Virus record (IMG/VR): IMGVR_UViG_3300033144_006416
Coordinates: 1 to 40,288 of that record
DNA length: 40,288 bases
Strand: one strand, 5' to 3'
Origin: a virus
The position numbers were made by a program, and so were the translations under genes. Shown here piece after piece: positions 23,291 through 31,596 of the stretch; the stretch's first letter is position 1, and every line of letters starts with the position of its first letter. The notes beneath the pieces are model-generated. The model was not told the DNA's origin and did no database searches. It saw only the letters and a list, made by a program, of their open reading frames with translations.

Positions 23291-26125
23291 TTAGAATTCT
23301 CCTTCCTCATCGTCCTTCTCAAGTACCGTTAGATCCTGCTGTATCCTACGCAGCAAGGTGATCAGCTTCGGCGTCTTCCTGTACGCGTTCTTGAACTGCG
23401 TGATGTACTGCTTGGCGATCAACGCTCCGATGAACTCCTTCGCATCCCGGAACTCGAGACCTGTAGCCGATTCTAACGTCCCGGCGGGGATGAAGTTCGA
23501 TACCATCACGACCGAGATGAAGTCCTCAGGAGCTGTCAATGTCTTCAAATCATCAATCACCGCTTGATCGTCGTCCTTCGTAGACGACAGTGCCTTCTTC
23601 CGCTCCTCAGACCATTTGTCGAACGCGAAATTCTCGTTCGTGTACAGGCGCAGTAGAATGTCCACCGCTACGTCAACATGGTGTGTGGCTAGGGCTACAG
23701 ACGAAAAGTCCTCCGTGAACGATCCAACCCGCGCGGCTACGGCAAGGGATATCCGGGCTATCTTTAACCGCGCGTCCGCAGGCTCAAGCAGAGGGATGTC
23801 CACGGAGAACTGTCCTGAAAGTTCTGATGCTCGATCTACGATGTAATCTTTGATCTCCTTCGGTATGATGTTGTGCGTTCTCGACCACGTGACTCGCAGC
23901 AATCTACGGCATGCGTCTCGGGTGTAACGGTGCTCGATCTGCGGAGGGTTCTTGATGGCATCATCGATGAACGCCTGTGGGACCTCGCCGGTAGCAACTA
24001 CCATCGCAGCATCGAACCTTCTAACGTCCTCCTGCGAGCCGATAAGATCCACGACTGAGGACACTCCGTACCCGTACTCTGCAACGCGCATCTTGCTCCT
24101 TGGGTTACTGACCCAGAAGTACCGCACCCGAGCTGATGCTCTCCTTGCTCCTCCGACGCGTGTGACTACCGCTAACCCGGACGATCTTACATCGGTCAAC
24201 TGCGCGATGAGTTCAGTATGCATTCCCTTCACCTCATCGAGGATCACCGCGCCAAGATCGTTCTGGGGTATCCTTCCCCAGACCATGTACCTCCTGTTGC
24301 CGAGGTCATCGAGACCTCCGATCAGACCCGCGTACGTTGCGGACTTGCAATCCAGCTTCTCACCGCGCCCGTAGTGGTTGCGTATGGATTCAAGAACCTC
24401 CGTCTTGCCCTGCCCAGAATCGCCGATAATGAGCATCTCCGTCTGGCCTTTGTAAAGCTTATCAAGCTGATCTCCCCATGAGAAGGCGAGAGTGGAATGG
24501 TACCCGAGATCAATGATGGCATGCAGATCCTCACGCCCAAAAATTCGGGTGACATTTGTTGAGAGATCAGCGTAGATCTCGCCAAGCTTCTCGTGGATAC
24601 CATCAGCCGTTTCCTCCTTAGGTTTGAACAACTCGATTGCTACCTTGTCCTCGTCCGTCACTTCAACGTCAAGGATGCCGTCGGTATCCGGTTCCAGGTG
24701 GGTGATGACGTACAGGACCTCGTTGGTCTTCGGGTCACTGACGACTTTCGCATCCATGCTGTAGATGTTATTCGAAAGTACGTCATGGCCGAGGTACAAG
24801 CAGCGCCTCGTGACGTCTATCTCCTCAGTCGTTACGATGCTTTGGAACGTTCCTGTGACGATGACCTCCTGGACGTTCATCACTTCAAGCACCGTCGCTA
24901 TGCAGTACCGGCAGTTCGATGGGACCTGCTTCAGGCTCCGCAGGATCTTTCCTGTTGAGGCTCGGCTTGCTCCAACGAACTCCGTGATCCGGTCATCCGT
25001 CGCTTCGATCTCGATGAACGGATCGTCCACAACCGGGCAAGCGCCGCAGAGCTTGTGACCCTGTGCGCATGTGATCGATGCTTTGCGTGGTACTAGGAAC
25101 GGGTGTATGCCTTTGGCGATGACCATCGCTTTGAACCGTACATGCTTACCCCAGTACTGTGCTCGGCTCGCTTGCCCGACAACTGTATCGTATACCGGTT
25201 CTTCTACCTCTTCATCTTCAACGGTCGCTGCTCGTGATTCAGTCAGCAGGTTTTCGAAGTCCTGCTGCTTGTACCCTTCTCTGACGAAGTAATCGGTTAC
25301 ATCCCCGACCGGGTATACCTGCGGATCGAGCGGCAGTGCGACCAGATACGTCGCGGGTCCTTTGATCCTCTTCTTCAGCCTCTTCGCGGCTTCACGACCG
25401 ACACGATCGACGTCCAAGCAGATGAAGATCTCCGGGTGCTGTAATACGGCATCAACGAGGTCAGTACTTTTATGGATCGACTGCGCTCCGCTCGTAGACG
25501 TGTACGCCTGGAAACCCAACGTTCGCAGGACGATCGCATCTAGCTCACCTTCTGAGATCACCGCCGGCTTGGAGTGATCGTTATCCAAGTGCATCGGGTA
25601 GCAGTAACTCGCTCCGTACGAAGCAGCATGCAGGTCCTTTGGTTGAACCCCCGGCTCGATCGCGTGGTACTTGATATCAACAATCCACCAGCCGTCCGTG
25701 TATATCGGGATCGCGATACGATCCTCATGCAGACCGAGGCGAAGAGATCTGATCCAGTCTACAGGGATACCACGCATTTCAGTAAGGTGCTTCAACACCG
25801 CTCGGTTGGACATCAACGTTTGGTGATGGTCCTCAACCGTCTGCGGGTGGATAAGGTTATCCGGCCCCGTGATCTGCGGGTAGAGCTTCCGCGCCTTGCC
25901 GATCGAGATACCTTTCAAGCGAGCAACGAATGAGACCAAGTTACCGCTCGCGCCACAACCCTTGCAATGGTATACTCCTTTTTCAACGTTCACGTGGAGC
26001 GATGGATCTTTGTCACTGTGGAACGGGCACAGCGCTTTGTACTCAGATCCTCCCTTCAGCTGCAAGTTAATGAACTCTTTGAACGCTGCAAGATAGTCTA
26101 CTTCAGCTCGAGCACCCTTAGCCAC
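23291..26125 (-). CDS. DnaG-type primase fused to MCM-like AAA+ helicase
   Basis: About 944 residues. The N-terminal region has a primase zinc ribbon (C33, H36, C54, C57; CPFHSDKDPSLH..CKGCGASGN), then a TOPRIM domain (ISEGELDAIV near 190-200, CLDVDRVG near 236-243). A middle region with two Cys pairs (CAQGHKLCGAC, CRYC) resembles the zinc-bearing OB part of MCM. The AAA+ part reads IFGREDLHAIIDLG, Walker A GDSGQGKT (about 568-575), Walker B AVILDE, then SARVRYFWVSNPRS and RRFDAAMVV, an MCM pattern rather than RecA-type DnaB. It should prime and unwind at the fork. Start: GTG 26125, eight bases after GGAGG; TTG 26128 and GTG 26134 are alternatives. Confidence 0.85.
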   Translation of the reverse strand: MAKGARAEVDYLAAFKEFINLQLKGGSEYKALCPFHSDKDPSLHVNVEKGVYHCKGCGASGNLVSFVARLKGISIGKARKLYPQITGPDNLIHPQTVEDHHQTLMSNRAVLKHLTEMRGIPVDWIRSLRLGLHEDRIAIPIYTDGWWIVDIKYHAIEPGVQPKDLHAASYGASYCYPMHLDNDHSKPAVISEGELDAIVLRTLGFQAYTSTSGAQSIHKSTDLVDAVLQHPEIFICLDVDRVGREAAKRLKKRIKGPATYLVALPLDPQVYPVGDVTDYFVREGYKQQDFENLLTESRAATVEDEEVEEPVYDTVVGQASRAQYWGKHVRFKAMVIAKGIHPFLVPRKASITCAQGHKLCGACPVVDDPFIEIEATDDRITEFVGASRASTGKILRSLKQVPSNCRYCIATVLEVMNVQEVIVTGTFQSIVTTEEIDVTRRCLYLGHDVLSNNIYSMDAKVVSDPKTNEVLYVITHLEPDTDGILDVEVTDEDKVAIELFKPKEETADGIHEKLGEIYADLSTNVTRIFGREDLHAIIDLGYHSTLAFSWGDQLDKLYKGQTEMLIIGDSGQGKTEVLESIRNHYGRGEKLDCKSATYAGLIGGLDDLGNRRYMVWGRIPQNDLGAVILDEVKGMHTELIAQLTDVRSSGLAVVTRVGGARRASARVRYFWVSNPRSKMRVAEYGYGVSSVVDLIGSQEDVRRFDAAMVVATGEVPQAFIDDAIKNPPQIEHRYTRDACRRLLRVTWSRTHNIIPKEIKDYIVDRASELSGQFSVDIPLLEPADARLKIARISLAVAARVGSFTEDFSSVALATHHVDVAVDILLRLYTNENFAFDKWSEERKKALSSTKDDDQAVIDDLKTLTAPEDFISVVMVSNFIPAGTLESATGLEFRDAKEFIGALIAKQYITQFKNAYRKTPKLITLLRRIQQDLTVLEKDDEEGEF

Positions 26126-26140
26126 CAACGACACCTCCCT

Positions 26141-26368
26141 CTATCGCATGTTTGCTGCGTGTATGATCGCCTTGCCCCAAATCGAGATACGACCGCGTTC
26201 ACCACGCCTGAAGATCGGCTCGATCTCCTTGTTCTCAACCATGCGGTAGATGGTAGTCAGGGAGCGATCAAGTATGTCTGCCGCTTCCTGCACTGAGTAC
26301 GCTTCGCTAGGTACCACAGTGAAGCCGTTGATGATGATGCCCTTCTTTTCAGAACTCTCCGTTGTCAT
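26141..26368 (-). CDS. Small helix-turn-helix protein (excisionase/AlpA-like)
   Basis: The 75-residue protein contains a winged helix-turn-helix of the MerR/excisionase type: SVQEAADILDRSLTTIYRMV (about 25-44), then a turn with IFRRGERGRISI. Such proteins bind DNA as regulators or accessory factors. With no integrase visible, an excisionase function is unlikely; control of the replication operon or origin binding fits better. GAGG precedes ATG 26368 and the start overlaps the SSB-like gene by 20 bases. Confidence 0.82.
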   Translation of the reverse strand: MTTESSEKKGIIINGFTVVPSEAYSVQEAADILDRSLTTIYRMVENKEIEPIFRRGERGRISIWGKAIIHAANMR

Positions 26369-27173
26369 CCGTGTCCTCCCCGGGCTGTTCCGGCTGGTAG
26401 TCCTGTACGGACATCTCCGCTAGGACCGGAGCGATGTCCTCTTCGATCTTCACGAACAGTTCGGCTGGAACGTATCCTGCCCAGTCGATGGACTTGAACG
26501 TCCACCATTTGTAGGGATCGCGCTGGATGAACTCGGGTTCGATGCTGAAGACGCCGGTATACATCTTCAGACCGGCGCGCAGGATATGCGTGTTCAACTT
26601 GCGCGCAGCTTTGAGCTTCGTCATGTAGCACGACATGACCACCGCACCTCGCTCCTTCGACAAAGCAACCGCGTCAGGGATGCTAACGAGAGTCTCACCC
26701 TTCTTGATTGCTACTTCACTCGCCTTGAAGACGAGCGACATGTAGTCGAAGTAGAACATGCATTCGGGTGGCTTTCCTTTCGCCCCGAACTCCTTGAACT
26801 TGCACTTCATGCATTCACCGTAGTACGACCCGTAGTTGCCATCGAGTGAGATGCATTCGATCCCACCGCCGTCGTCGAAATCGACCCACTTGATCCTCTT
26901 CTTCTTCTGTACGACTGGGATGACGAAGATCCTCTTGCCGAGGTTCTCACCCGTAGACGTGACGATGAACTCCCCAGCCGAGCCGAGTGGTTCTTCGAGC
27001 TGGACCTCTGTTGAGTTGCTTTGCAGCAATTTCAACAGTGGCAGGAGAGCGTCATCGGCGCTGATGTCTCCAGCTTCAAGAGCTGCTTTCTGCAGGTACT
27101 CAGGCACCTTGTCCATGGCAGTGGTACCCTTCTTCTTCACCACTGCTTTTCCTTTTTCGTTCTTTGCTGGCAT
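26349..27173 (-). CDS. Probable single-stranded DNA-binding protein
   Basis: The 274-residue protein begins at ATG 27173 after AGGAGGAGACAC. It has a basic N-terminus (KNEKGKAVVKKKG), a cysteine pattern GECMKCKF..PPECMFYFDY that could bind zinc as in T4 gp32, and an acidic tail ending in a terminal Phe (GEDTDDNGEF). An acidic tail with a terminal aromatic residue is the hallmark by which T7 gp2.5 and bacterial SSB recruit replication partners. It is embedded among replication genes. The fold is not recognised with certainty. Confidence 0.7.
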   Translation of the reverse strand: MPAKNEKGKAVVKKKGTTAMDKVPEYLQKAALEAGDISADDALLPLLKLLQSNSTEVQLEEPLGSAGEFIVTSTGENLGKRIFVIPVVQKKKRIKWVDFDDGGGIECISLDGNYGSYYGECMKCKFKEFGAKGKPPECMFYFDYMSLVFKASEVAIKKGETLVSIPDAVALSKERGAVVMSCYMTKLKAARKLNTHILRAGLKMYTGVFSIEPEFIQRDPYKWWTFKSIDWAGYVPAELFVKIEEDIAPVLAEMSVQDYQPEQPGEDTDDNGEF

Positions 27174-27193
27174 GTGTCTCCTCCTAGAAAGAT

Positions 27194-27230
27194 ATGGAGG
27201 GTGTTGCAACGATCACAATCAACCCTCCAT
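27194..27230 (-). promoter_or_regulatory. Hairpin upstream of the SSB-like gene
   Basis: ATGGAGGG (27194-27201) pairs with CCCTCCAT (27223-27230), extended by TTG/CAA with a small bulge. It ends about ten bases before the ribosome site of the SSB-like gene on the minus strand and lacks a U-run. Processing, stabilisation or binding of the SSB to its own leader are possible. Confidence 0.55.
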
Positions 27231-27245
27231 GCTTAATTCTGGCAC

Positions 27246-27791
27246 TCACTTTTGCTTGAGTCTAACGTCGGTCCAGGCGTTGATGTCCAACCCCGGCACA
27301 CGGACCTCGGTTAGATCTACACCTTTCGCATAAGCTACCTCCTTAAGGTACGATTGCATCCGTGCCCACGGGCACTTCAAAGTCACGTCACCGTCTGACA
27401 GCTCGCCGGCATTCCCGCCGATATACTCCTCGACCACCTCTCTCAGGTGCCCGGCGAACTCGACCCCGACGAGAGCGAGAGCATTCTCCTCGCCGAGGTA
27501 ATTCCACAGCGCCTTCCAGTCCGTGATCTTCGCACGCGCAGCATCATGCGTCGTTATCCGGACACCGGAAGCGGTTGTTGCTTCGATCAGCATGTTCTCA
27601 GACAGCAGCGTCTGAATGATACTTTTCTGCTTGTTGATCTCCTCCTTGGCCTTCTTAACCTCACCCTCGTGGTAGGAGACATCGGCCTCAAGATCGAGGA
27701 TCTCCTTCGCCAGTCTATCGAGCTGTGTGATCACCGCCGTTGATGCTTGCGGTTCTTCGACTGCTGCGTCTTTCAGGTAATCCGGTTTCAT
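27246..27791 (-). CDS. Coiled-coil protein of the replication operon
   Basis: The 181-residue protein starts after AAGGAGGACT. Residues 20-70 form a long coiled coil (LAKEILDLEADVSYHEGEVK, KAKEEINKQKSIIQTLLSEN). The rest has a beta segment (ATTASGVRITTHDAARAKIT) and helices ending LDINAWTDVRLKQK. Many phages carry a protein of this layout beside SSB or helicase genes. I do not recognise a defined function. Confidence 0.72.
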   Translation of the reverse strand: MKPDYLKDAAVEEPQASTAVITQLDRLAKEILDLEADVSYHEGEVKKAKEEINKQKSIIQTLLSENMLIEATTASGVRITTHDAARAKITDWKALWNYLGEENALALVGVEFAGHLREVVEEYIGGNAGELSDGDVTLKCPWARMQSYLKEVAYAKGVDLTEVRVPGLDINAWTDVRLKQK

Positions 27792-27863
27792 AGTCCTCCT
27801 TCCGTCGTCTGTTACAACATACTATTCCAGCGATCAGAGGTACACGAACATTCGATGCCATCA

Positions 27864-29690
27864 CTAAATCTGATGAGACGTGAGAGCGGAGAAAAGATCA
27901 CCCATGCTCATAACAGTATCGAGCAGGGTCTTCTTCTGCCTCACGCACGTTAGCATGACTTCGTCAATCGTTCCCCTGCATATCAGATCGTGGTACACTA
28001 CCGTTCCGGTCTGACCGATGCGGTGGATTCTTGCTTCGGATTGGTACCGTGTTTCGAGCGAATAGTCGTGGCTGTAGTAGACCATGTGCCTGATGGCGGT
28101 AAGCGTCAACCCGAACCCGAACGTCTTAGGCGTTCCAACCAGGAAGCGGATCTTACCCGCTTGCACATCACGGACATGCTGCTGGCGTTCATCCATCGGA
28201 GTGCCTCCCATGATGATCGCAGTCCTACCCTCGTACTTCTTCAGTGCCTCGACTATTCTGGCGACATCCCACCTGAAGCGGCAAGCGATCAGGATCTGCT
28301 CGGTCGGCGGAAGGCTATCGACGATGTCCAGTAGCGCCGTGATCTTCGGAGGTTCATCGGTCACGGGTATGACGTTGGTTCGGATCTTATCTCCTACAGG
28401 CTCCTGCTCCGTAACGAAGCCGCTTGTGATCTGTGACAGCTTCAGAAGCTTCGTTAGTATTGTGCTGCTTTCGACCGTCTTGCCCGTTGCATCTACCATG
28501 CGCCGGACAATATTGGGTTTACCGTCATCATCAAGACCGACGATCTCCTCAAGCACCTGTGTTCCTTCAAATGATACGACTAGATCCCTCGCCATCTTGT
28601 TGTAGATCTTCCTGATCTGCGGCTCCATCTCGATCGCGTGTACTTCATACGTCTTAGGTGGAAGGTCTATGCAGTCAGCAAGTTTTCGCCGGATGCTGTG
28701 ACCAGCAAGTTTGTTCTTGAGTATGTTGATATTCTTGTACCCGACGATCTGCCTTCCCTCCCAGCCTCCGAACACGACGTGTGTGGCTTTGAACGCGGTC
28801 AGCGATCTAGTACCCAGGATGGTCGGATCGACGAAGTAGAACTGGCTGAAGGCATCGATCCACGAGTTGGTCAGCGGGGTTCCTGTCAGCACGTAACGGC
28901 GCTTTGCTACCTGACCGACTTTGACTATCGCTTTTGTACGCTTCGCCGTATGCGTCTTGATGTATGTGCTTTCGTCCACCCCCATGAAGTCCCATTCGAT
29001 CGTCATCAGATCGTCTACCAGCGCCTTGTTCCGGAAGGCATCATGGTTCACGAGTACATAGATACGATCGGATTCGAGGTTCTCGACCCAGAACTCCTCG
29101 AGCGCGGCTCTCCGCTGTGTGGTCGAGGGATACAATGTAAGATCAAGAATCTTCGCTACTGGATCGTCCTTCTCCGCATCCTCCACCCACGCAATTGAGC
29201 TCGATTTCTGCACAGCAATCAAAACAGTTTCGAGCTTCTTGATGCGGCAGTAGTCTAGAACTATCTTCGTCTTACCAAGACCCATCTCTAAGAAGAGCGC
29301 TCCTCCGAGCTGCTGAGCTTCTTCTGTAAGATGCATGAAACGCAGAGCATCGAACTGATGCGCGAACGGCGTTCGGTAGAACTCCGCACCGTCGATCTCA
29401 GGGACAGGATCCCCAGCAGCGATCGTCTGAGCGATCTCCGCGATGCGGTCTTGGCTGAAAGAATGCTGCATCCTCCAGCGTTTGAACCCGTCCGTTGGTT
29501 TGAGTTGCACGTCAAGCTCTCTGAGGCTTGAGATGGTCACATCGGTTGCTGGTAGGAACCATGCCTTCTCGCGCGCGTTCCACCTCCGGCCTGGGACCGT
29601 CTTGATCATCGCCACAAGGTTGAAGTCGTACTGGAAATGCGCGGTAATCTCTCCACGCTTAGCGTCGTAATCGATCTGAACAGTCTGCAT
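27864..29690 (-). CDS. SNF2-family helicase with N-terminal HARP-like domain
   Basis: A 608-residue DNA translocase. The first 65 residues (VPGRRWNAREKAWFLP) resemble the HARP domain of annealing helicases. The motor has EMGLGKTK (about 135-142, motif I), VDEST (238-242, motif II), LTGTPLTNS (motif III), VGTPKTFGFGLTL (motif V) and QSEARIHRIGQTG (motif VI), the last typical of SNF2 proteins. It probably remodels forks or recombination intermediates or strips proteins from DNA. GGGGGAG precedes ATG 29690. Confidence 0.93.
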   Translation of the reverse strand: MQTVQIDYDAKRGEITAHFQYDFNLVAMIKTVPGRRWNAREKAWFLPATDVTISSLRELDVQLKPTDGFKRWRMQHSFSQDRIAEIAQTIAAGDPVPEIDGAEFYRTPFAHQFDALRFMHLTEEAQQLGGALFLEMGLGKTKIVLDYCRIKKLETVLIAVQKSSSIAWVEDAEKDDPVAKILDLTLYPSTTQRRAALEEFWVENLESDRIYVLVNHDAFRNKALVDDLMTIEWDFMGVDESTYIKTHTAKRTKAIVKVGQVAKRRYVLTGTPLTNSWIDAFSQFYFVDPTILGTRSLTAFKATHVVFGGWEGRQIVGYKNINILKNKLAGHSIRRKLADCIDLPPKTYEVHAIEMEPQIRKIYNKMARDLVVSFEGTQVLEEIVGLDDDGKPNIVRRMVDATGKTVESSTILTKLLKLSQITSGFVTEQEPVGDKIRTNVIPVTDEPPKITALLDIVDSLPPTEQILIACRFRWDVARIVEALKKYEGRTAIIMGGTPMDERQQHVRDVQAGKIRFLVGTPKTFGFGLTLTAIRHMVYYSHDYSLETRYQSEARIHRIGQTGTVVYHDLICRGTIDEVMLTCVRQKKTLLDTVMSMGDLFSALTSHQI

Positions 29691-29713
29691 GGAATATCTC
29701 CCCCTTACACTAC

Positions 29714-29745
29714 CCGACCCCGCCTGCTTTCGCCGACGGGGTCGG
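29714..29745 (-). promoter_or_regulatory. Hairpin between SprT-like and SNF2 genes
   Basis: CCGACCCCG (29714-29722) pairs with CGGGGTCGG (29737-29745). The gap is 82 bases and no U-run follows in the minus direction, so it may stabilise or slow transcription rather than terminate it. Confidence 0.6.
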
Positions 29746-29772
29746 TTGTGATCGGTTGCTGCTCAGCCGACC

Positions 29773-30588
29773 TTACTTCTTGTTCTTCTTACTTTTCTTA
29801 GCCTTTGCTTTCGCTTTGGCCTTGGCCTTGGCGTTGCTCTTCGATATGGTCTTCGCCTTAGCTCTTGCCTTCTTCTCCTTCGCTCTTGCGTTGGTCTTCT
29901 CCTTCTTCTCAGCAGCTTTCACCTTGCGCGCATCGACGCGTTCGGCCTTCTTCGCGTCGCGCTCCTTGTCCTTCTTGTCGCGCTCCGCCTGCTTGAGTGC
30001 CGCACGGGCTTTGCGCGCTTCATCGCGCTCGATCTGCTTCTGCTTGTGGTACTCGTCCGGACCGAGCTCCTCCATCTTCCCGCCGCATGCGTTGCATGTG
30101 ATGTCGAGATCGTGCTCGAAGGTTCTGAACGAGTTGCATTCGCACATGTATGTGCTGCGAACGTCGATCGGCTTCGGCGTCTTGACCATCTTCGAGAGAT
30201 CGCCGACCTTGAGGGTATCGAGCATTGAGACGTACCGATCGTCGATCACGACCTTGCCGTGTGTCACGTGCATCCACATGCGCGCGACGCATTCTTTGAA
30301 GACATGCAGCATGGTTGCGGCTTCGTTGATCTCGTACATCCGCGAGTTGATGATGATCTGATGAGGAGCCTTGTAGTTCGTCGATGGAACGTACCGGCTT
30401 ACGAGGTTCGACCTCATCGATTTGATCTCGATGATAGGCTGAGGAAGCTTGCTGGCGAAGTGCTTCTTGTTGATAGCATCGAACGCAGCATACAGATCCT
30501 TGACCTGTTCATCCGCGTACTCGGTGAAGCTCCTGTAACCCTTCTTGAACTGGCTGCTTTTGGCGGTATACTCTTTCTGGTCTGACAT
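29773..30588 (-). CDS. SprT-like protein with degenerate active site and Lys/Ala-rich tail
   Basis: ATG 30588 follows GGAGGAAACGAA, giving 271 residues; the frame is open further upstream but without a better site. Residues 15-110 resemble SprT/Spartan proteins (LYAAFDAINKKHFASKLPQP, later IIINSRMYEIN and TMLHVFKECVARMW). The HExxH zinc protease motif expected in the last segment is absent. A zinc ribbon follows (CEC..CNACGG, about 148-170). The final 100 residues are Lys, Ala, Arg and Glu repeats ending in KAKAKAKAKKSKKNKK, like a histone H1 tail. It may bind DNA without proteolysis. Transcribed from its own promoter. Confidence 0.78.
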   Translation of the reverse strand: MSDQKEYTAKSSQFKKGYRSFTEYADEQVKDLYAAFDAINKKHFASKLPQPIIEIKSMRSNLVSRYVPSTNYKAPHQIIINSRMYEINEAATMLHVFKECVARMWMHVTHGKVVIDDRYVSMLDTLKVGDLSKMVKTPKPIDVRSTYMCECNSFRTFEHDLDITCNACGGKMEELGPDEYHKQKQIERDEARKARAALKQAERDKKDKERDAKKAERVDARKVKAAEKKEKTNARAKEKKARAKAKTISKSNAKAKAKAKAKAKKSKKNKK

Positions 30589-30680
30589 TTCGTTTCCTCC
30601 GTATTCAAAGTCTGCGTGCAGTTTCTTCTTCATCCCCCACCCACGATCCTCAATCCATACCCGGCCCTCCTTTCTAAGAT

Positions 30681-30709
30681 ATATTATCATCTTTCATCGA
30701 TTTTGTCAA
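30681..30709 (-). promoter_or_regulatory. Leftward sigma70-type promoter for the replication operon
   Basis: On the minus strand TTGACA (forward 30704-30709) is followed after 17 bases by TAATAT (forward 30681-30686). The spacer contains the 12-mer GATGAAAGATGA, which recurs exactly at 32761-32772. The transcript would begin near 30675, about 85 bases before the SprT-like start. Confidence 0.75.
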
Positions 30710-30867
30710 CCGCTTTTGGTGCCGATTCCGCGAACGACTTCCTCAACCTCGTACGAGACGTTGTTGCCTTCCTCGCCCACCTTCATTTCTTTCGCCATAA
30801 GCAGCATTTCTTCCTCGTCGAGCGAGGTGCAGACGATCTCCTTGCGAACTAGTGCGTACTCAGTCAT
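30706..30867 (-). CDS. 53-residue acidic protein
   Basis: ATG 30867 follows GGAGGTAGTC. The protein starts MTEYALVRKEIVCTSLDEEE and is acidic and helical. It follows the 20-codon frame after the first ribozyme, whose stop lies within its ribosome site, so the two could be coupled. It ends just inside the next promoter. Function unknown. Confidence 0.7.
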   Translation of the reverse strand: MTEYALVRKEIVCTSLDEEEMLLMAKEMKVGEEGNNVSYEVEEVVRGIGTKSG

Positions 30868-30869
30868 GA

Positions 30870-30932
30870 CTACCTCCAAGTCCTCTGCCACGTGATTGCT
30901 GCTCTCCATATCCATTCGAACCTTCTCATCAT
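30870..30932 (-). CDS. 20-codon Trp/Arg-rich micro-ORF after ribozyme 1
   Basis: After ribozyme 1 the minus strand reads AAGGAGTAGAATGATG, the same ribozyme-ribosome site-start layout seen after the other three ribozymes. The frame codes for a 20-residue basic peptide with four Trp and five Arg, starting MMRRFEWIWRAAI. Its stop (TAG) lies in the ribosome site of the next gene. It could be a coupling leader peptide or a real micro-protein. Confidence 0.5.
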   Translation of the reverse strand: MMRRFEWIWRAAITWQRTWR

Positions 30933-30947
30933 TCTACTCCTTCTCAA

Positions 30948-31004
30948 AGCCTCATCAGTACCGGTATCTCCGGCAGACGCCCTCGCGATGAGGGCGTTTC
31001 GGCT
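30948..31004 (-). ncRNA. Hammerhead ribozyme 1 (stem II open)
   Basis: On the minus strand the order is AGCC (stem II), GAA, stem III ACGCCCTC/GAGGGCGT with loop ATCGC, C17, stem I TGCCGG/CCGGTA with loop AGATA, CTGATGA, GGCT (stem II). All invariant core bases are present. Predicted cleavage lies between forward bases 30976 and 30975. Stem I contains one G-U pair and one compensating change relative to the other copies. The stop codon of the upstream PC4-like gene (TAG) shares two bases with stem II. Confidence 0.92.
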
Positions 31005-31269
31005 ACTTCACGCTCGACATCGCGTCCTCGATATCTCCCATCTTGGCGTTGAGTGTCTGCAGAAGTTCCCAACCGATCGCTGGGCGCTTTCCCGGCTTCC
31101 AGACGTCCTCGTCCTTCTTCCGGTACCACGTCTGTACGTTGAGAACGGGATCCTTCTTGTAGACGACGATGGTGATCGCAGTCGCGTTGCGCTCGTCGTG
31201 CTCGATGACATCGATCGTCGCGATGTGCTTTCCATAAGCATCATCTAACGGCAGGTTGATCTTTCCCAT
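31003..31269 (-). CDS. PC4-like single-stranded DNA-binding protein (probable)
   Basis: ATG 31269 lies behind GGAGGAGGGAC, directly after ribozyme 2, and gives 88 residues; longer frames run back through the ribozyme. The C-terminal half (VLNVQTWYRKKDEDVWKPGK, then helix ELLQTLNAKMGDIEDAM) matches the PC4/YdbC pattern of strands ending in a WKPGK turn and one helix. Such proteins bind single-stranded DNA and affect transcription or replication. Its TAG stop runs into ribozyme 1. Confidence 0.72.
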   Translation of the reverse strand: MGKINLPLDDAYGKHIATIDVIEHDERNATAITIVVYKKDPVLNVQTWYRKKDEDVWKPGKRPAIGWELLQTLNAKMGDIEDAMSSVK

Positions 31270-31288
31270 GTCCCTCCTCCTTCTCTGA

Positions 31289-31344
31289 AGCCTCATCAGT
31301 GCTGGTATCTCCAGCAGACGCTCCCATGCGGGAGCGTTTCGGCT
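31289..31344 (-). ncRNA. Hammerhead ribozyme 2 (stem II open)
   Basis: Minus-strand order: AGCC, GAA, stem III ACGCTCCC/GGGAGCGT with loop GCAT, C17, stem I TGCTGG/CCAGCA with loop AGATA, CTGATGA, GGCT. Cleavage is predicted between forward bases 31317 and 31316. The upstream zinc-ribbon gene stop (TAG, 31343-31345) shares its A and G with stem II. The downstream ATG lies 19 bases beyond the ribozyme. Confidence 0.93.
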
Positions 31345-31579
31345 ATGCTTTGAAGTCTTCCTCAGGATCAGCAATGTGCAGAGGGATATCCACTCCGCAA
31401 TTCGGGCACGTGACGACGATCGCGATCGCTGCGACAACAGGATAATCACGCCAAATGACGATCCTCTTGCCGATAGGGGAATTGAACTCCGCACGATAGT
31501 CACATGACATACACTCAGCCTCGTAGTTACCGAAGATCTCCATGTTCAGATCGTCTCTGATCTCGCTTACGTCCGCCAT
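31343..31579 (-). CDS. Small zinc-ribbon protein
   Basis: The 78-residue protein starts after GAAGGAGGAATC, directly behind ribozyme 3. Two Cys pairs, CMSC (about 23-26) and CPNC (about 58-61), form a zinc ribbon with beta strands between them (IGKRIVIWRDYPVVAAIAIV). Such proteins often mediate nucleic acid or protein contacts. Function unknown. The stop overlaps ribozyme 2. Confidence 0.78.
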   Translation of the reverse strand: MADVSEIRDDLNMEIFGNYEAECMSCDYRAEFNSPIGKRIVIWRDYPVVAAIAIVVTCPNCGVDIPLHIADPEEDFKA

Positions 31580-31596
31580 GATTCCTCCTTCTCTGA

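Noticed and set aside
26141-26368. Excisionase as evidence for a temperate phage
   Set aside because: No integrase, attachment site or repressor was found; the fold alone also fits ordinary regulators.
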